Shown: one piece after another, positions 10,781 through 23,270 of the stretch
How the letters are laid out: every line of letters begins with the position of its first letter
How positions within the stretch are numbered: the stretch's first letter is position 1
NCBI GenBank assembly: GCA_027924585.1
Contig: BSBM01000361.1
Span: 68,794,001 to 68,858,000 of the forward strand
DNA length: 64,000 nt
Reading direction: 5' to 3'
From: Larix kaempferi
Lineage: Eukaryota; Streptophyta; Pinopsida; Pinales; Pinaceae
Program-made: the position numbers and the translations under genes
Notes under the pieces: generated by a model
What the model saw: the letters and a program-made list of their open reading frames with translations, nothing else
Database searches by the model: none
Told to the model about the DNA's origin: nothing

Positions 10781-13700
10781 GTTGTCACTCGTGCAGGAGC
10801 AAAAACCTTGGAAGAAGCACTTGCAGCCATCCAAGCCAAACTCCAGGATCTGGATGAAAAATTTCTCGGCCTCCATCTTGAACATTCAGCTATGAACAAC
10901 AAACGGCAGTCTGAGTTTTCATCAGACAATGGGTTCTCTTCTTCCAGCAATTTCCATGGTCCGAAGCTTGATTTTCCTCGCTTCAATGGTACTGATCCAA
11001 CTGGATGGATCTCTCGTGCACAACAGTATTTCAGTCTACATAATACTTTTGATGTCAACAAAGTTTCGCTTGCATACTTTCATTTGGAATAGGAAGCTCT
11101 TCAATGGTACCATTGGTACATCAAGGCTCATGAAGAGCCAAAATGGCCAGACTTTTGCCAGCTCCTTTTGCAACGATTTGGTCCTAGTGCTTTTGATGAC
11201 TTCACAGGAGCCCTCACTAAACTTCGCCAAATTGGCACTGTGAGAGAGTATCAAACCGAATTTGAGAAACTAGCCAACCACACTGAAGAATTGTCTGATG
11301 ACTTTTAGCGGAGTTGTTTTATCAGTGGCCTAAAGGATGCCATCCGCTCTGAGGTCAAAATGTTATGTCCCAACACAATGATGGAAGCCCTAGGGTTGGC
11401 TAAGTTGGCAGAAGACAAGATTGCATCCCAACAACGCTCCAAGCCCACTTTTGTTTCCTTCCAAAATATGGGTTCTCAACAACCACCTATACCATAGGCT
11501 CCTCGACCAACTCCTATCAAGCGTTTATCTGAAACAGAGATGCAAGCACGTAGAGAAAAGGGGCTTTGCTATAATTGTGATGAGAAATTCACTCGGGGAC
11601 ATAGATGTGTTCAGCAAAAGCTCTATCTCTTGGATGTGGATTCTCCACCTGCCTCTGAAATTGGTGACGAAGATCCAGAAACAATGGATGCTCAGGTCGA
11701 CATTCAGGAACCGCCTATTGACCCTCCATCTCAAGATGACCAGCCAGAGATATCTCTCCATGCTTTAGCTGGAATCACCACCCCCCAAACAATGCGGGTC
11801 AGGGGTTACTTCAAGAATCTTCCTCTTACAATACTCATTGATACTGGCAACACTCACAATTTCATTAACCCTCGGATCACCAAACAAGCTGATTGTTTTA
11901 TCCATCCTTGCTCCAAATTGGAAGTCATGGTTGCCAATGGGGGCACCTTACCTTGCAAAGGGAAGTGTCGAAATGTGCATATCTCTATGGGAGATTATAC
12001 CTTGTGCTCTGACATGTTTTCCTTGACCTTAGGCGGATGTGATGTGGTTTTGGGCGCTCAATGGCTACGCACACTTGGCCCTATCTTATGGGATTTTGCT
12101 GAACTTTGGATGCAGTTTTCCCTCAATGGACAAAAACACACATTGACAGGATTACAACCAGGTTCTATCAGCATCATCATTTCACATCGCATGGAAAAAA
12201 TCCTCAAGAAGAATTCACATGGTGTCATCGCTCAGATCCATTCCATTTAGATGCAACCATCAGTAGTCTCCACTACTCCTTTAGATCTACAACAAATTCT
12301 GGATCGATATACAGGTGTCTTTGCTAAACCAGTGGGATGGCCACCTTCAAGGCCAGAAGACCATCGTATTCATCTCCTTCCTGGTAGCATTCCTCCCAAC
12401 ATCAGGCCTTATCGCTACCCATTTCACCAAAAAACAGAGATTGAAATGCTCGTTCGGGACTTATTGAAGCAAGGTATTATTCGCCCAAGCACTAGTTCCT
12501 TTTCTTCTCCAGTTCTTCTTGTCCGCAAAAAAGATGGGTCATGGCGCCTCTGCATTGACTTCTGAGCACTTAATCACCTCACCATCAAGGATAAGTTTCC
12601 AATTCCTGTTGTTGATGAGCTTCTTGATGAGCTTCATGGGGCTCACTTTTTCTCCAAGTTGGATCTTCGTTCTGGGTATCATCAAATTCGGGTTCATGAC
12701 GATGATATCCCTAAAACAACTTTCCGCACACATGATGGCCATTATGAGTTTTTGGTCATGCCCTTTGGCTTCACTAATGCTCCTTCCACATTCCAGGCCT
12801 TAATGAATAAAATATTTCGACTCTACTTGCGGAAATTCATTATGGTATTCTTTGATGATATCCTCATCTACAGTAAAACATGGGATGAACATCTCCAGCA
12901 TTTGGATCTTGTCATGCAACTTTTCTCTGACCATCATCTCCACGCCAAGCAGTCTAAATGTGTTTTTGGACAGAAGGAAGTTGAGTATCTCGGGCACATT
13001 ATCTCAGCACAAGGGGTTTGCGTGGATCCTGCCAAAATCGATGCCATGAACAATTGGCCGCATCCTCACACACTCAAGAGCCTTCGTGGTTTTTTGGGGT
13101 TGAATGGCTACTACCGCAAGTTTGTCAAGGATTATGGGAAGATTGCACCTCCATTAACTTCTCTATTGAAAAATGATGCTTTTACATGTACACATGCTGC
13201 TCAGTGTGCATTTGACAAACTAAAACAAGCTATGTGTACTACACCTGTTCTAGCTATGCCCAATTTTTCCAAGCCCTTCACTATTGAGAGTGATGCTTGC
13301 GGAAATGGACTTGGTGTTGTTCTCCTTCAAGATGAACACCCCATTGCGTTCACCAACAAAGCCCTTTCAGGTAAGAATTTAGTTGCCTCTACCTATGAGA
13401 AGGAAATTATGGCTATTTTGCATCCAGTACAGAAGTGGCGACCATACCTATTAGGGAATCATTTTTGCATCAAGACTGATCACTAGAGTCTGAAATATTT
13501 CTTGGAACAGCATGTCTCCTCCCCAGCACAACAGAAATGGGTTAGCAAACTCATGGGTTATGACTATGTGATCACTTACAAGAAGGGTAAAGACAATATT
13601 GTGGCAGATGCTCTTTCTCGCACATTTGATGCCCAAGGTTCTCTTTCAACAATTTCTATTCCTGTTCCAAATTGGTTGCACTCTGTTCAACAAGGTTATG

Positions 13701-15097
13701 TCAATGACTCTTCCTTATCTCAAATCATCCAATGCTTGACCAACAACCCTTCTGCTGTACCACATTACTCTTGGGATGGTGCTTCTTTGAGATACAAGGG
13801 TCGTCTGGTGCTTCCCCAGAGCATAGATCTTCAACAGGCTGTCTTCTATGAACTCCATGCTTCTCCATCGGCAAGGCACTCTGGGTTCCTCAAAATGTAT
13901 GAATGGGCATGGCATAACTTCTTTTGGCAGGGCATGAAAAGGAAAATTCAACAGATGGTGGCTGAATGTGATACCTGCCAGCGCAATAAGGGTGAAACAA
14001 CACTCCTTCCAGGATTGCTCGAACCCTTGCCCATACCTACATGGATTTGGACAGATATTTCTATGGATTTCATTGAAGGGCTCCCTAAATCTGGCGAGAA
14101 GACAGTGATTCTCGTTGTGGTTGATCGCCTCTCCAAATATAGTCATTTTTGTGCTCTCAGCCATCCCTATATAGCCTCCTCAGTTGCTCAAATTTTCTTG
14201 GACCAGATCTTTCGTCTTCATGGCATCCCTTCTTCCATTGTCTCGGATCGTGATGCGACTTTCACCAGTCATTTTTGGACAGAACTATTTCGCCACACTG
14301 GCACCAAACTGAAGATGAGTTGAGGGTATCACCCACAAACAGATGGTCAGACTGAAATTATCAATAAATGCTTGGAAACTTATCTTCGTTGCTTCACCTC
14401 TGAACAGCAACATCAGTGGGCAAAGTGGCTCCCTCTCGCTGAATGGTGGTACAATACCTCTTACCACACTGCCTCTAAAATGACCCCATATGAAGTAGTC
14501 TATGGTCAGGCACCTCCAGTTCTTCTTCCATACACCCCCAACAGTTCACTAGTTTAGGAAGTTGACACGATCCTTCAAAACCGCGATCAGATTCTTCGCA
14601 TTTTGCGGGACAATCTTCACATGGCAAGAAATCGCATGAAGCAACAAGCTGATTAGCACCGTTCTGAGCGCACTTTTCAAGTAGGTGATATGGTTTTTCT
14701 TCGTTTCTAGCCGTACAAGCAATCCTCCGTGAAACTCAAAGGGAGTCATAAGCTCACTCCAAAGTTCTATGTGCCATATCAGATTCTTCATAAGATTGGG
14801 TCCATTGCTTATAAATTGGAACTTCCTCCTTCTTCCCGCATTCATCCAATCTTTCATGTCTCTTGTCTGAAGAAATTTCTTGGCACCAACATCAGTGGAC
14901 AAATGATTTTACCTGAAATGGATAATGAAGGATCCATCCTTTTGGAGCCAAAGGCCATCCTCAATCGGCGCACTCGTCAGCTTCTCTCTCGCTCTATCAC
15001 AGAGGTCTTAATTCAGTGGCACGGCATGCAGCCAGAGGATGCTACATGGGAACCACTCCTTCAGATTCAACAACAATTTCCACATCTAAAGCTTTGA
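10781..15097 (+). pseudogene. Chromovirus gag-pol in one unshifted frame with ten stops
   Basis: One reading frame runs about 1440 codons without a frameshift. Domains in order are: gag (TRAGAKTLEEALAAIQAKL near the start), a CCHC-like motif (CYNCDEKFTRGHRC, about 11567-11608), protease (LIDTGNTHNFIN, about 11837-11872), RT ([29 protein letters not shown]), RNase H ([26 protein letters not shown]), integrase (HHCC zinc region ending CDTCQRNKG; core with VVVDRLSKY, SDRDATFTSHFW and GYHPQTDGQTE), and a chromodomain-like tail (LIQWHGMQPEDATWEP). Stops are TAG at 11090, 11306, 11495, 12248, 13484, 14555, 14654 and 14708, and TGA at 12563 and 14321. The initiator ATG of gag seems lost (the frame reads VIVVTRAGAK). 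The copy cannot be translated as it stands. Confidence 0.95.
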
Positions 15098-15113
15098 GTA
15101 CAAAGCTTTTTTT

Positions 15114-15126
15114 AAGGGGGAGGGGA
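15114..15126 (+). other. Polypurine tract of the chromovirus
   Basis: AAGGGGGAGGGGA directly precedes the 3' LTR, as expected for the plus-strand primer. Confidence 0.9.
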
Positions 15127-15501
15127 TGTTAGGAACCCATGTCTATACTTTGTTAGTATATTTTTGTTTGATGCATATGCTTTGTAAGTCGTCCCGTAGT
15201 ATTTGTTGATCAATAGTTTGTGTTATTGTTGTTGGCACATATGCTTTGTAAGTCGCTCGTAGTATTGTTGATCCATAGTTTGTAGTGGCCTATGGTTTTG
15301 ACCCATAGTATTGGCGCCTAGAATTAGTATATAAGTGTGTGTTGAGACCTATGAAGGCACTGTGAATTTATTTGTATTGAGCTTGCTCATAGGAGGTTTC
15401 CCCCTCGAAGTGGCCTGTGATGAATATAAAAGTGATTTTGAGTTCTGTCATTTCTGCTATTTCGCATATTCTTATTAATTAATTGTTGCAGGTGCTTCAC
15501 A
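15127..15501 (+). repeat. 3' LTR of the chromovirus
   Basis: The 375-bp LTR runs from TGTTAGGAACCC to GCTTCACA and is the partner of 9336-9710. It is followed by the target duplication GGACC. The intact terminal TG confirms the true LTR start. Confidence 0.95.
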
Positions 15502-15506
15502 GGACC

Positions 15507-16900
15507 GGTCTCTGAAAGTAGCCTCTAGTTGCACAATCACATCTTTGTTAGTGATCTACTTCACTAACTAAATAGCTTTGAAGGTAACCCAATTTGTCTC
15601 AGCATCATCTTTCCCTATCCCATGGAAGACATTCAATCTCAAGGTTGAATTGGATGTTGTTTCCATTTTTCTAGGAACTAATGAACTATATCTTTTCGTT
15701 GGAACTATAGTATTCTCTATAGGATTATGAGTCTCTATGGTATAATTGGATTCTACTCCTCTTGTCTCTTCCCCTTCTACTTTATGGATTACTTATGGTT
15801 CATACTAGTTTAACAAACTTGCTTCTCTATTGGATAAGAGGAACAAGGGGATAGAGATGAAGAGGGGTTTCTTATAGGTACATTTCTTCTTACAACAATG
15901 AATCCAGGAAAGGCTATTTCTATTTTTGAAGTCTCTGTGATAGTCATCTTATTGGCTCCATTTAATTACACTTCTGCTCCTTCTACATCCTCTGGGTTTC
16001 CTCCCCTGCTCTGCTGCAAGGGTTCGATCTTATCGTCGTCTTCATAGCTTCCATTGTCCTCTATCCCACACCTTTTTGATGATCTTTTGTATACTGCATA
16101 GGTGCTACACACCCTTATTGTGCATTTGGACCTCTTCCGTACCCTCTTGGCATAGTTTCTTCTCTTGTGTTCTTCTTTCCCCTCTTTTCAAAACTACTCT
16201 TCCTCATCGGTTGCTTTCCTCTTCTCTCTTTTCTAGCCAAATTGCTTATATTGACTCTTCTTTCATACTACTCCTCCCTCTAGATCCTTTTCTCTTCTGG
16301 ATCCATCGTTGTTCTACCTACTTCCCCACTTCTTCATGCCCTTCCCCCTTAATGTGGGATTTATGCTTCCATGGTGTTAGGTTCCATGGTCATCATCCCT
16401 TTCTCAATGAACAACATCTTGATCCACCTAGGTATTTCCACCAAAAACCTCTTTATGGGACCTTCTTCAAACCTAGTCGCTGCAAAACTATAGGATTCAC
16501 TATGCTCTATTGAAAACTCAACAATCTATCATTCCCTAACTTATTGGAGCAATAAATCCACTTCCCTAGACCACTTATTGCCTATATTTTTCAACCTCTC
16601 TACCATCTCCTGAGTCCATACTATGGTCTCAAGCCTTCTCTAGGTATTATTGATTTTGGTTTCCCTCTTGATCCACTCATGCAACATAAAAGGAAATTCA
16701 CCAAAGAAAATTTTATGTAGATCAAAGTATATGTACCTTCCAACCATTACTCGATCTTTCTTTTGGTGGGTTTCCACATCATCTCCTTATCCATTTTCTA
16801 CAATCCCAGTGCTAGTCCCAATAATAGAACCAATCATTAGTTGCATACAATTAGACCCAGGGCTTGATGGGCTTCACCAATAAGTACCCTACAGGTGTCG
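15507..16900 (-). pseudogene. Decayed Ty3/gypsy gag/protease region, part 2
   Basis: This is the upstream continuation, on the minus strand, of the gypsy remnant at 6850-9330 that the chromovirus split. A protein-like stretch can be read at about 16410-16620 (MVERLKNIGNKWSREVDLLL, EEGPIKRFLVEIPRWIKMLF) with stops between. It looks like a gag N-terminal region, but no domain is certain. The left edge is fixed by the GGACC duplication; the right edge near 16900 is approximate. Confidence 0.5.
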
Positions 16901-17273
16901 ACATATTCAATATCCTAAAGATAGAAAAAGTTCTCACCCTATACATGCATAGGAATCATAAGGACCATCATATGAGTGCACAAGGGAGGATGGGGGGATT
17001 ACTCTCAATTTACATAACCGGACATTCCATAAAGTAAACAACTTATCAATCATCTCTTGAAATAGAGCATGCATTTATACACAATACGTAATAAGCAAAC
17101 ACAGTACGCAAAATATGGAGAATATGCTTTCTTTTAATATTTAGAATTGAATGGAATACATTCTATAGCCCTTGGATGGAAATATCAAAAGCTTCATATT
17201 CATATCAACAGCTAAGCTTTATCTGTATTACAACAACATTGACATCAAAACTCATGAACAACAAAATAGAACC
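16901..17273. other. Junction interval without recognised feature
   Basis: The sequence is AT-rich. The minus-strand copia element should end near here, but no copy of its LTR (37810-38300) is present. Its 3' end is therefore truncated. Confidence 0.4.
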
Positions 17274-18213
17274 CTAACCCCTTACAAAGATTCCCGTAAA
17301 TACACTTGTGTTCCCCTTCCTATCCATTGTCATGTGCGTGGATTTAGTGGCATGCAACATGCACATGTAGGTTGCTGCTGACATGTGATGTAAACTATCC
17401 TCATGATATCCCTTGAGTACGCCATATCCTTCCATCTGGAATCGTAGGAGCATGACCATTTCTCCCAAAACTTGGCTTCCAACAACATCCCCTGCCCAAT
17501 CAGAATATGTATAACCTAGAAGTGAAATTATATCCCTCCTAGAATAGAAAACACCATAATGCAATGTTCATTGTAAATATAAAACAATTATCTTTGTTGA
17601 TTTCCAATTACTTTCATGAGCCTTTTTCATAAACCTTGAAACCATGACAAATGCAAAAGAAAGACTATGCCTATTATGTATCAAATATATCAAAATCCTC
17701 ACAAGTTGATGATACAAAGTGGCATCAACAAAAGGACTGAAATGGTGTACGTGAAGGCTTACAATCACTCATATGAAACCAAGCAAGTAAATATGTAGCA
17801 TACTTAGGCTGAGAAAGGAATATACCATCAACCATATGCCAAATTGGTAGACCCAAAAAAATAATGCAATAGGCCCAAATAAGTCATTTCAAATTCATTT
17901 TTAAGTTTATTCTTCATTTCCTTTATAAATGTAAGATGGATACCAATAAGGATAAGATCATACACATAAAGTACCACAATGAGGAAATCATCGTCAAAGT
18001 TCTTAATATATAGATATGGATCAGATATACACCACTTAAAACCATTCTTCAAGAAATAAGCATCAATTTTCTCATACCAAGCTCTAGGTTCCTATTGAAG
18101 ACCATGTAAAGACTTGTGTTATTTGCATACCAAACTTGAAGTTTTGACAGTAATAAAGGCAAGTGGTTGTTGCATATAAATGTCTTCACAAAGATCACCA
18201 TAATTCAAAAACA
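17274..18213 (-). pseudogene. Copia RT C-terminus and RNase H
   Basis: RT is seen as FLKNGFKWCISDPYLYIK and FLIVVLYVYDLILIG, where the usual YVDD has become YVYD. An LGLLHYFFG box (about 17850-17880) and an RNase H segment (ATLYHQLVRILIYLIHNRHS, about 17660-17720; LLGYTYSDWAGDVVGS, about 17480-17530) follow. The reading is broken by stops and frame changes. The remnant ends near 17280 with no 3' LTR. Confidence 0.85.
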
Positions 18214-19858
18214 CACCCTGTCACGTCCCCTCCCATCATACCAGCATGATTACCAGTGCGATGGAGAGGATCGTGATGCTAAAACCGGGCATCTAGCCCC
18301 ATGAACTTACTAAATAAGCATTCACATAATATAAAAGAACATATGGAAATGTATAATTTATAAGAATAACACAGCGGAAGTAATATCAATTACACATTCA
18401 TCGTACATTCAAGATATTCATCAAATAAATAATTTCAAGTTAACACAAAAGAATACTTATCTTATAACAAAGTAGTCCAAAGAAACTAGCTATGCATCTG
18501 CAACGTTCCACCCAACCATAGGCCAGTTGTGCTTATCAAGCTCTTGAGACAACTACCACCCCCGAGCTGGGCATGATTTCTACAAGGAACTAGGGACCAA
18601 CATACTCACACATAGCCAAGCATACACCAAGATGAGCCAAGACAATCTACAGTTGGGTTTATCAGGCTGCTAGGAAATGGAAAGGAAGAATTGCTAAGCT
18701 AGTGAGCTCAAGCATAGAGCCAAGGATAACCTTACAAGATCTATCTAGCTTGACACCCACAATACCTACACACCCAGCACAAGGAAGTATTCTCTTCACT
18801 GCCACACAGTCCCTCAAGCCATACATTCCTTTCTAGTGATCTCAGGGTGTGCATAGAAAAGTAGCCAAAGCCCTCTTGATCTTCTTGAGAGGTTACTCCC
18901 TTACTAGGTTTATCAAGCCAATTCTGTCCACTACCACTCCAAGTTTCTTACTCACAGATTCAAACCAAAACAAGGATGCACATAATAGCTGAACCACAAT
19001 TATTGGGCATGATAAAAAAGTTTCTTCAGTGGGATGTCCAAAGAGGGGGTTTCTACCAATTTAGAAAAACGTGGGAAAGCCCAAAAACGAAATGGAAATT
19101 GGGAAACAACCCTGGAGAGCAGAAATCGTTTTCAAAAAAACGTCCATGGAAATTTTGGGGCAAAAACAACCTCCATCATAGTCCCAAATTGTGGCCCTTC
19201 TCTCCCAGTTGCTGTACAATGCAAAAAGCGAGCTCCCAGGCATGGAAAAATGCAGAAAATGGATGAAAAACGTGTAGGGAAAGACCCAGCTAGCTCAAAC
19301 TGCATGAGAGAAGAAAGACTATGGGTTTAGAATGGCTTTGGGCACCATTTCGTGGGTGTTTTCTTGCCCAAGGAGACAAATACGATTTCCCAGTTTGATG
19401 GCTTGCCCATACACGAAATTGGCTGCCATACCTCTTCATTCCCAAGGCATTAACTGCCTCAACTAATTTATGGAAGAATTAAATGATTGGGTCCACAACC
19501 CAAAATGGGTAGTTGAGGGTTTGTGGGTTTTCTCATTGACACATGGATTAATACCATTGGTTCAAGGGTTTGAATAATTTCCCTCCCTATTCCTTGTAGA
19601 ATCATGCCCCCATCTCTTTGTTGCATTGCATAGCTAGTTGTGGGTTTTTCATTAAAATTCGTATTTACATGATGTCTTATTTACATTGTGCCTATCTAGC
19701 ACAAGAACCATAGTCATCTATTTTTAATTGCCGATACATAAAACGCTAAATCAATGGTGGGGCCTTGGCCTTGAGCTCCTCACCATGATTAAGTAACAAT
19801 ATTTACATCATTTACGATTTAAATGCAAAGGGGGTCAAAATGGGGATGTGACACACCC
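18214..19858. mobile_element. Solo LTR-like element, TSD CACCC
   Basis: The element (18219-19853, 1635 bp) starts TGTCACGTCCCC and ends GGGGATGTGACA, a 12-bp imperfect inverted terminal repeat. It is flanked by CACCC at 18214-18218 and 19854-19858. TG...CA ends with a 5-bp duplication fit a solo LTR left by recombination, probably of a Ty3/gypsy element. It interrupts the RT of the minus-strand copia element. Open frames inside it show no domain. Confidence 0.85.
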
Positions 19859-20265
19859 TTGACATCCATTTGGTGTATTTCCCATTAACAAGATGCAACA
19901 AGAGAAAGGATAGTTTTTATTGTGTTCATTTTCACAACTAGAGCAAACGTTTCAATATAATTTATACCTTCTTGTTGAAAGAATCATTCTGCTACTAACC
20001 AAGATTTATGTTTTTCAACTTTTCCATCTATAGTAAACATTTTTTTATATATCCACTTACATCCAACTCAATTCTTTCCAAGAAGAAGAGGCACAAGAGT
20101 CCAAGTATTTTTTTCATTAAAGAATTATACTTAGGAATCATGATTGAATCCAATTCAATTATATGTTTAGCTTGATCATAGGTAGAGGGATCATCCATGG
20201 CCAATACTTTAGTCATAATAGAAAATTCATATCTAGTTCGACAAGTATCGGAAGGAGTATCAATC
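19859..20265 (-). pseudogene. Copia RT N-terminal segment
   Basis: On the minus strand the sequence reads MDDPSTYDQAKHIIELDS, then INYIETFALVVKMNTIKTI and HQMDVKG, the standard start of a copia RT, with several stops. It lies exactly between the two solo LTRs and continues in sense with 18213 below and 21964 above. Confidence 0.85.
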
Positions 20266-21963
20266 TCAGATGTCACAGGGCCCCTCCCATCAATCCAATG
20301 CAAGGGAGAGAACATTACACTAAAACTGGGCATCTATCCCCATGATCATTAACAAAATTCATAGAAAATAAAAATACATATGTAGATGTATAAATGCAAG
20401 AAACAAAGCGGAATTAAAATTCTTGCTACACACACACACATCTAGTATGCATAAACAAGCATAATGATCATATCCATCTTTCATAGACACATATAAATGT
20501 TCCTTCCATTCAGCACTTGAATTTCTGATGAATTACATCACAACAAAGGTTTCATTGAATACTTATCTTGAAACGATGATGTCCCGAGCAACTAGCTACG
20601 CAACTGCAACATTCCACCGAGTCATAGGCCAATTGTTCTCCTCAATCTCTCAACATAGTGACCACCCCTGATATGGGCATGATTTCCACAAGGAAAAAGG
20701 GAACAAACACTAACACATAGTCAAGCAATAATTCACAATTCAGCCAAGCCAATCCATAGATTGGTTTATCAGGCTACTAAGGAAATGGAAGGGAATGAAT
20801 TTCTAATCTAGTGAACTCAACCATAGAGCTATTGGTACCTCTACAAGATCTAGATAGCTTGGCACCCACAATACCTACACACCCAATACAAGGAATTATT
20901 CCCTTCACTGCTACACAGTCCCTCAGGCCATACCTTCCCTTCTATTACAATTCAAGGTGTGCATAGAAAAGTAACCAACATCCCTTTGATCTTTGGTGAC
21001 GTTACTCTCTTCACTAGGTTTATCAAGCCAGTTCTAATCCTCTTCCACTACTAGTTTCTTACTCACAAGTTCAAACCAAAACAAGGATGCACATAACAGC
21101 GAATCACAAGTGTTGGACATGAAGAAAAATGTTGTGGCTGTAGGATGCCCAAAATGGGGCTTCCCTGGGTTTCCAAAATTGTGGGCACCCAAAAACGAAC
21201 TATTAGAGGGGGAGTAAACCCTTGGAGAGAAAAATCAATTTCACCACATGTTTTTGGGAATTCAAGGTGCATAAATGACCTCTATAAACCCCCAAATCAT
21301 GACTCTCTTCCTCCCAACCACTCTGCAACATAAAAAGGACTTCCCACTGGTAGAAAATGGGGGAATGGTGGAAAACCATCAGGGAAAACACCCAGGAAGT
21401 TCAGAATGTGTGAGGTACGAAAGATAATTGGTGAATAATGGCTTGGGAACAATTTCATGGGTGTTTTCTTGCCCAAGAAGCCAAAATATGATTTCCCAAA
21501 ATTGATGGCTTTCCCATACACGAAATTGGGCAACCATACCTCTCCATTCCCAATGCATTAACAATGTCAACCAACTCTTGGAAGAATTAAATGATTGGGT
21601 GCATAAGTCAAAATGGGTAGTTGAGGGTATGGGTTTTCTCATTGACATTTGGATTAATACTATAGCTCAAGGGTTTGAATATTTTCCCTCCCTATTCCTT
21701 GTAAAAATCATGCCCCAATCTCTTGTTGCATTGCATAGCTAGTTGTGGGTATTTCATTAAAATTCATATTTACATGATGTCTTAATTTGTATTGTGCCTG
21801 GCTAGCACAAGAACCATATGCATCGATTTTTAATTGTTGATACACAAACCACTAAATCGATTGCAGGGCCTTGGCCTTGAGCTCCTCACCATGATTTAAT
21901 AACGATATTTACATCATTTACAATTTTAATGCAATAGGGTCAAAATCGGGATATTACATCAGA
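20266..21963. mobile_element. Second solo LTR of the same family, TSD TCAGA
   Basis: The element (20271-21958, 1688 bp) begins TGTCACAGGGCCCCTCCC and ends CGGGATATTACA. It is flanked by TCAGA at 20266-20270 and 21959-21963. It is homologous along its length to 18219-19853; for example both share the block TTGGCCTTGAGCTCCTCACC near the end and a CACAGTCCCTCA block in the middle. Both copies lie in the same orientation in the same host element. Confidence 0.85.
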
Positions 21964-23140
21964 ACGTGCGGATTCAAGGGTTTTATGGGCCCAAACAGTA
22001 AGAGGAGTAGTTGTACGAACCACACAAGAATCTTTGGAACATTCAAGAAGATCACTTGAAGAAGAAGGTGAACTAGGATCAAGGGTAGGAATAGAAGTAG
22101 AGGAAGAGATAATAGATATAGGAGAAATAGAATATGAAGGCAAGTTCAAGGTAACATGAGGTTCAATATAGTTAGGAGGAGAAGAGACTTCATTCAATTA
22201 AACATCTCACCATATGATAACACCCTGTGTAGATGGATAAAAAAACCTGTATGCTTTGGGATCCTCCCACTAACCAACGAAAATAAATTTGTGAGACTTG
22301 GACTCTAACTTTTTCTGTATTTCATCCAGAACATGTGCCCAATAGTCATTTCCAAATATCTTAAAGTTACTAATGTCGGGTTTTCTTCCATTTCGTTTTT
22401 CTGCGGTAGTAACCTACAAAACTAATTTGGTGCAAACTCTATTCAAGGTATAGTTGGCACAACAAATATCTTCATCTTAAAAGAATTAATGTAATCCTTT
22501 GGAATAAGGCATGCATCTGTCCATTTCAATAAAAGTCCTATTTTTCCTTTGAGCTACCATGTTTTGTTGAGGTGTATAAAGAACAATATTTTGATGTAGA
22601 ATTCCATGCTTATATAAATGTGTATTAAATTATGTTTTAGTGAATTCCCTCCCGTTATCAATTATCAAAGTCTTAATACTTTTAGTGGATTATTTTTCAA
22701 CAATGGATTTAAAATTTTGAAGTATACCAAAGGTTTCACTTTTATGTTTCAAAAAATAAACCCAATATTTATAGCTAAAGCCATCAATAAAATTAAGAAA
22801 CCAGACTGCATCAGACAAAGGAGGAGTTTCAAGAGGACGACAAATATCATTATGAATTAGGTGCAATGGTTCTTTAGCACACCAAGATTTACCTTTATCA
22901 AACATGTCCTTATGATATTTACCAGGAACACAACCTTCAAAAATACATTTAGTTGAAGAAATTGCAGGTAATCCAAGTACCATTTTAAACATCATTTGCA
23001 TTTTACCATAATTCAAGTCACCTAATATTTCATTCCATAATTTACTATGTTCATTAGCATGAGAACCATAGGAATAAAATGGTTGATTTTTGCTTGAATT
23101 AAAATATGTAAAATTATACAACCCAACATTATGATCAACA
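21964..23140 (-). pseudogene. Copia GAG-pre-integrase and integrase
   Basis: The longest open part (22690-23250, partly beyond the LINE junction) contains a GAG-pre-integrase motif (STKCIFEGCVPGKYHKDMF, DKGKSWCAKEPLHLIHNDIC) and the start of the integrase core (FLNFIDGFSYKYWVYFLKHK). The rest of integrase down to 21964 is broken. The LINE cut the element at 23140; protease and gag resume at 33402 on the same strand. Confidence 0.85.
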
Positions 23141-23270
23141 AGGGGGAGTGTTGTACAACAACCTCTTAGCTGTGGATATGATGAGGAGCGATGAGAGGGT
23201 CTATGGTTTTGAAGGCTAGGGTTTCCTAGTTCAGACATGTTGGTAGTCAAAGTTGGTTGGTCATGGGATC

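Larger units (their letters stand above)
9331..15506 (+). mobile_element. Complete Ty3/gypsy chromovirus with TSD GGACC
   Basis: The 6166-bp element (9336-15501) is bounded by 375-bp LTRs and flanked by the 5-bp duplication GGACC at 9331-9335 and 15502-15506. It has a PBS, a gag-pol frame ending in a chromodomain-like segment, and a polypurine tract. The LTRs differ at about 26 positions by eye (roughly 93% identity), so it is an old insertion. It sits inside the minus-strand gypsy remnant, which continues on both sides. The C-terminal chromodomain places it among chromoviruses; the clade is not resolved. Confidence 0.95.

Noticed and set aside
16076-16513. 145-codon plus-strand frame
   Set aside because: It is antisense to the minus-strand gypsy remnant; its Phe/Ser/Leu-rich composition is that of a shadow frame.
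18976-19330. Overlapping frames inside the first solo LTR
   Set aside because: They are mutually overlapping in two phases and have no counterpart of the same phase in the second LTR copy.
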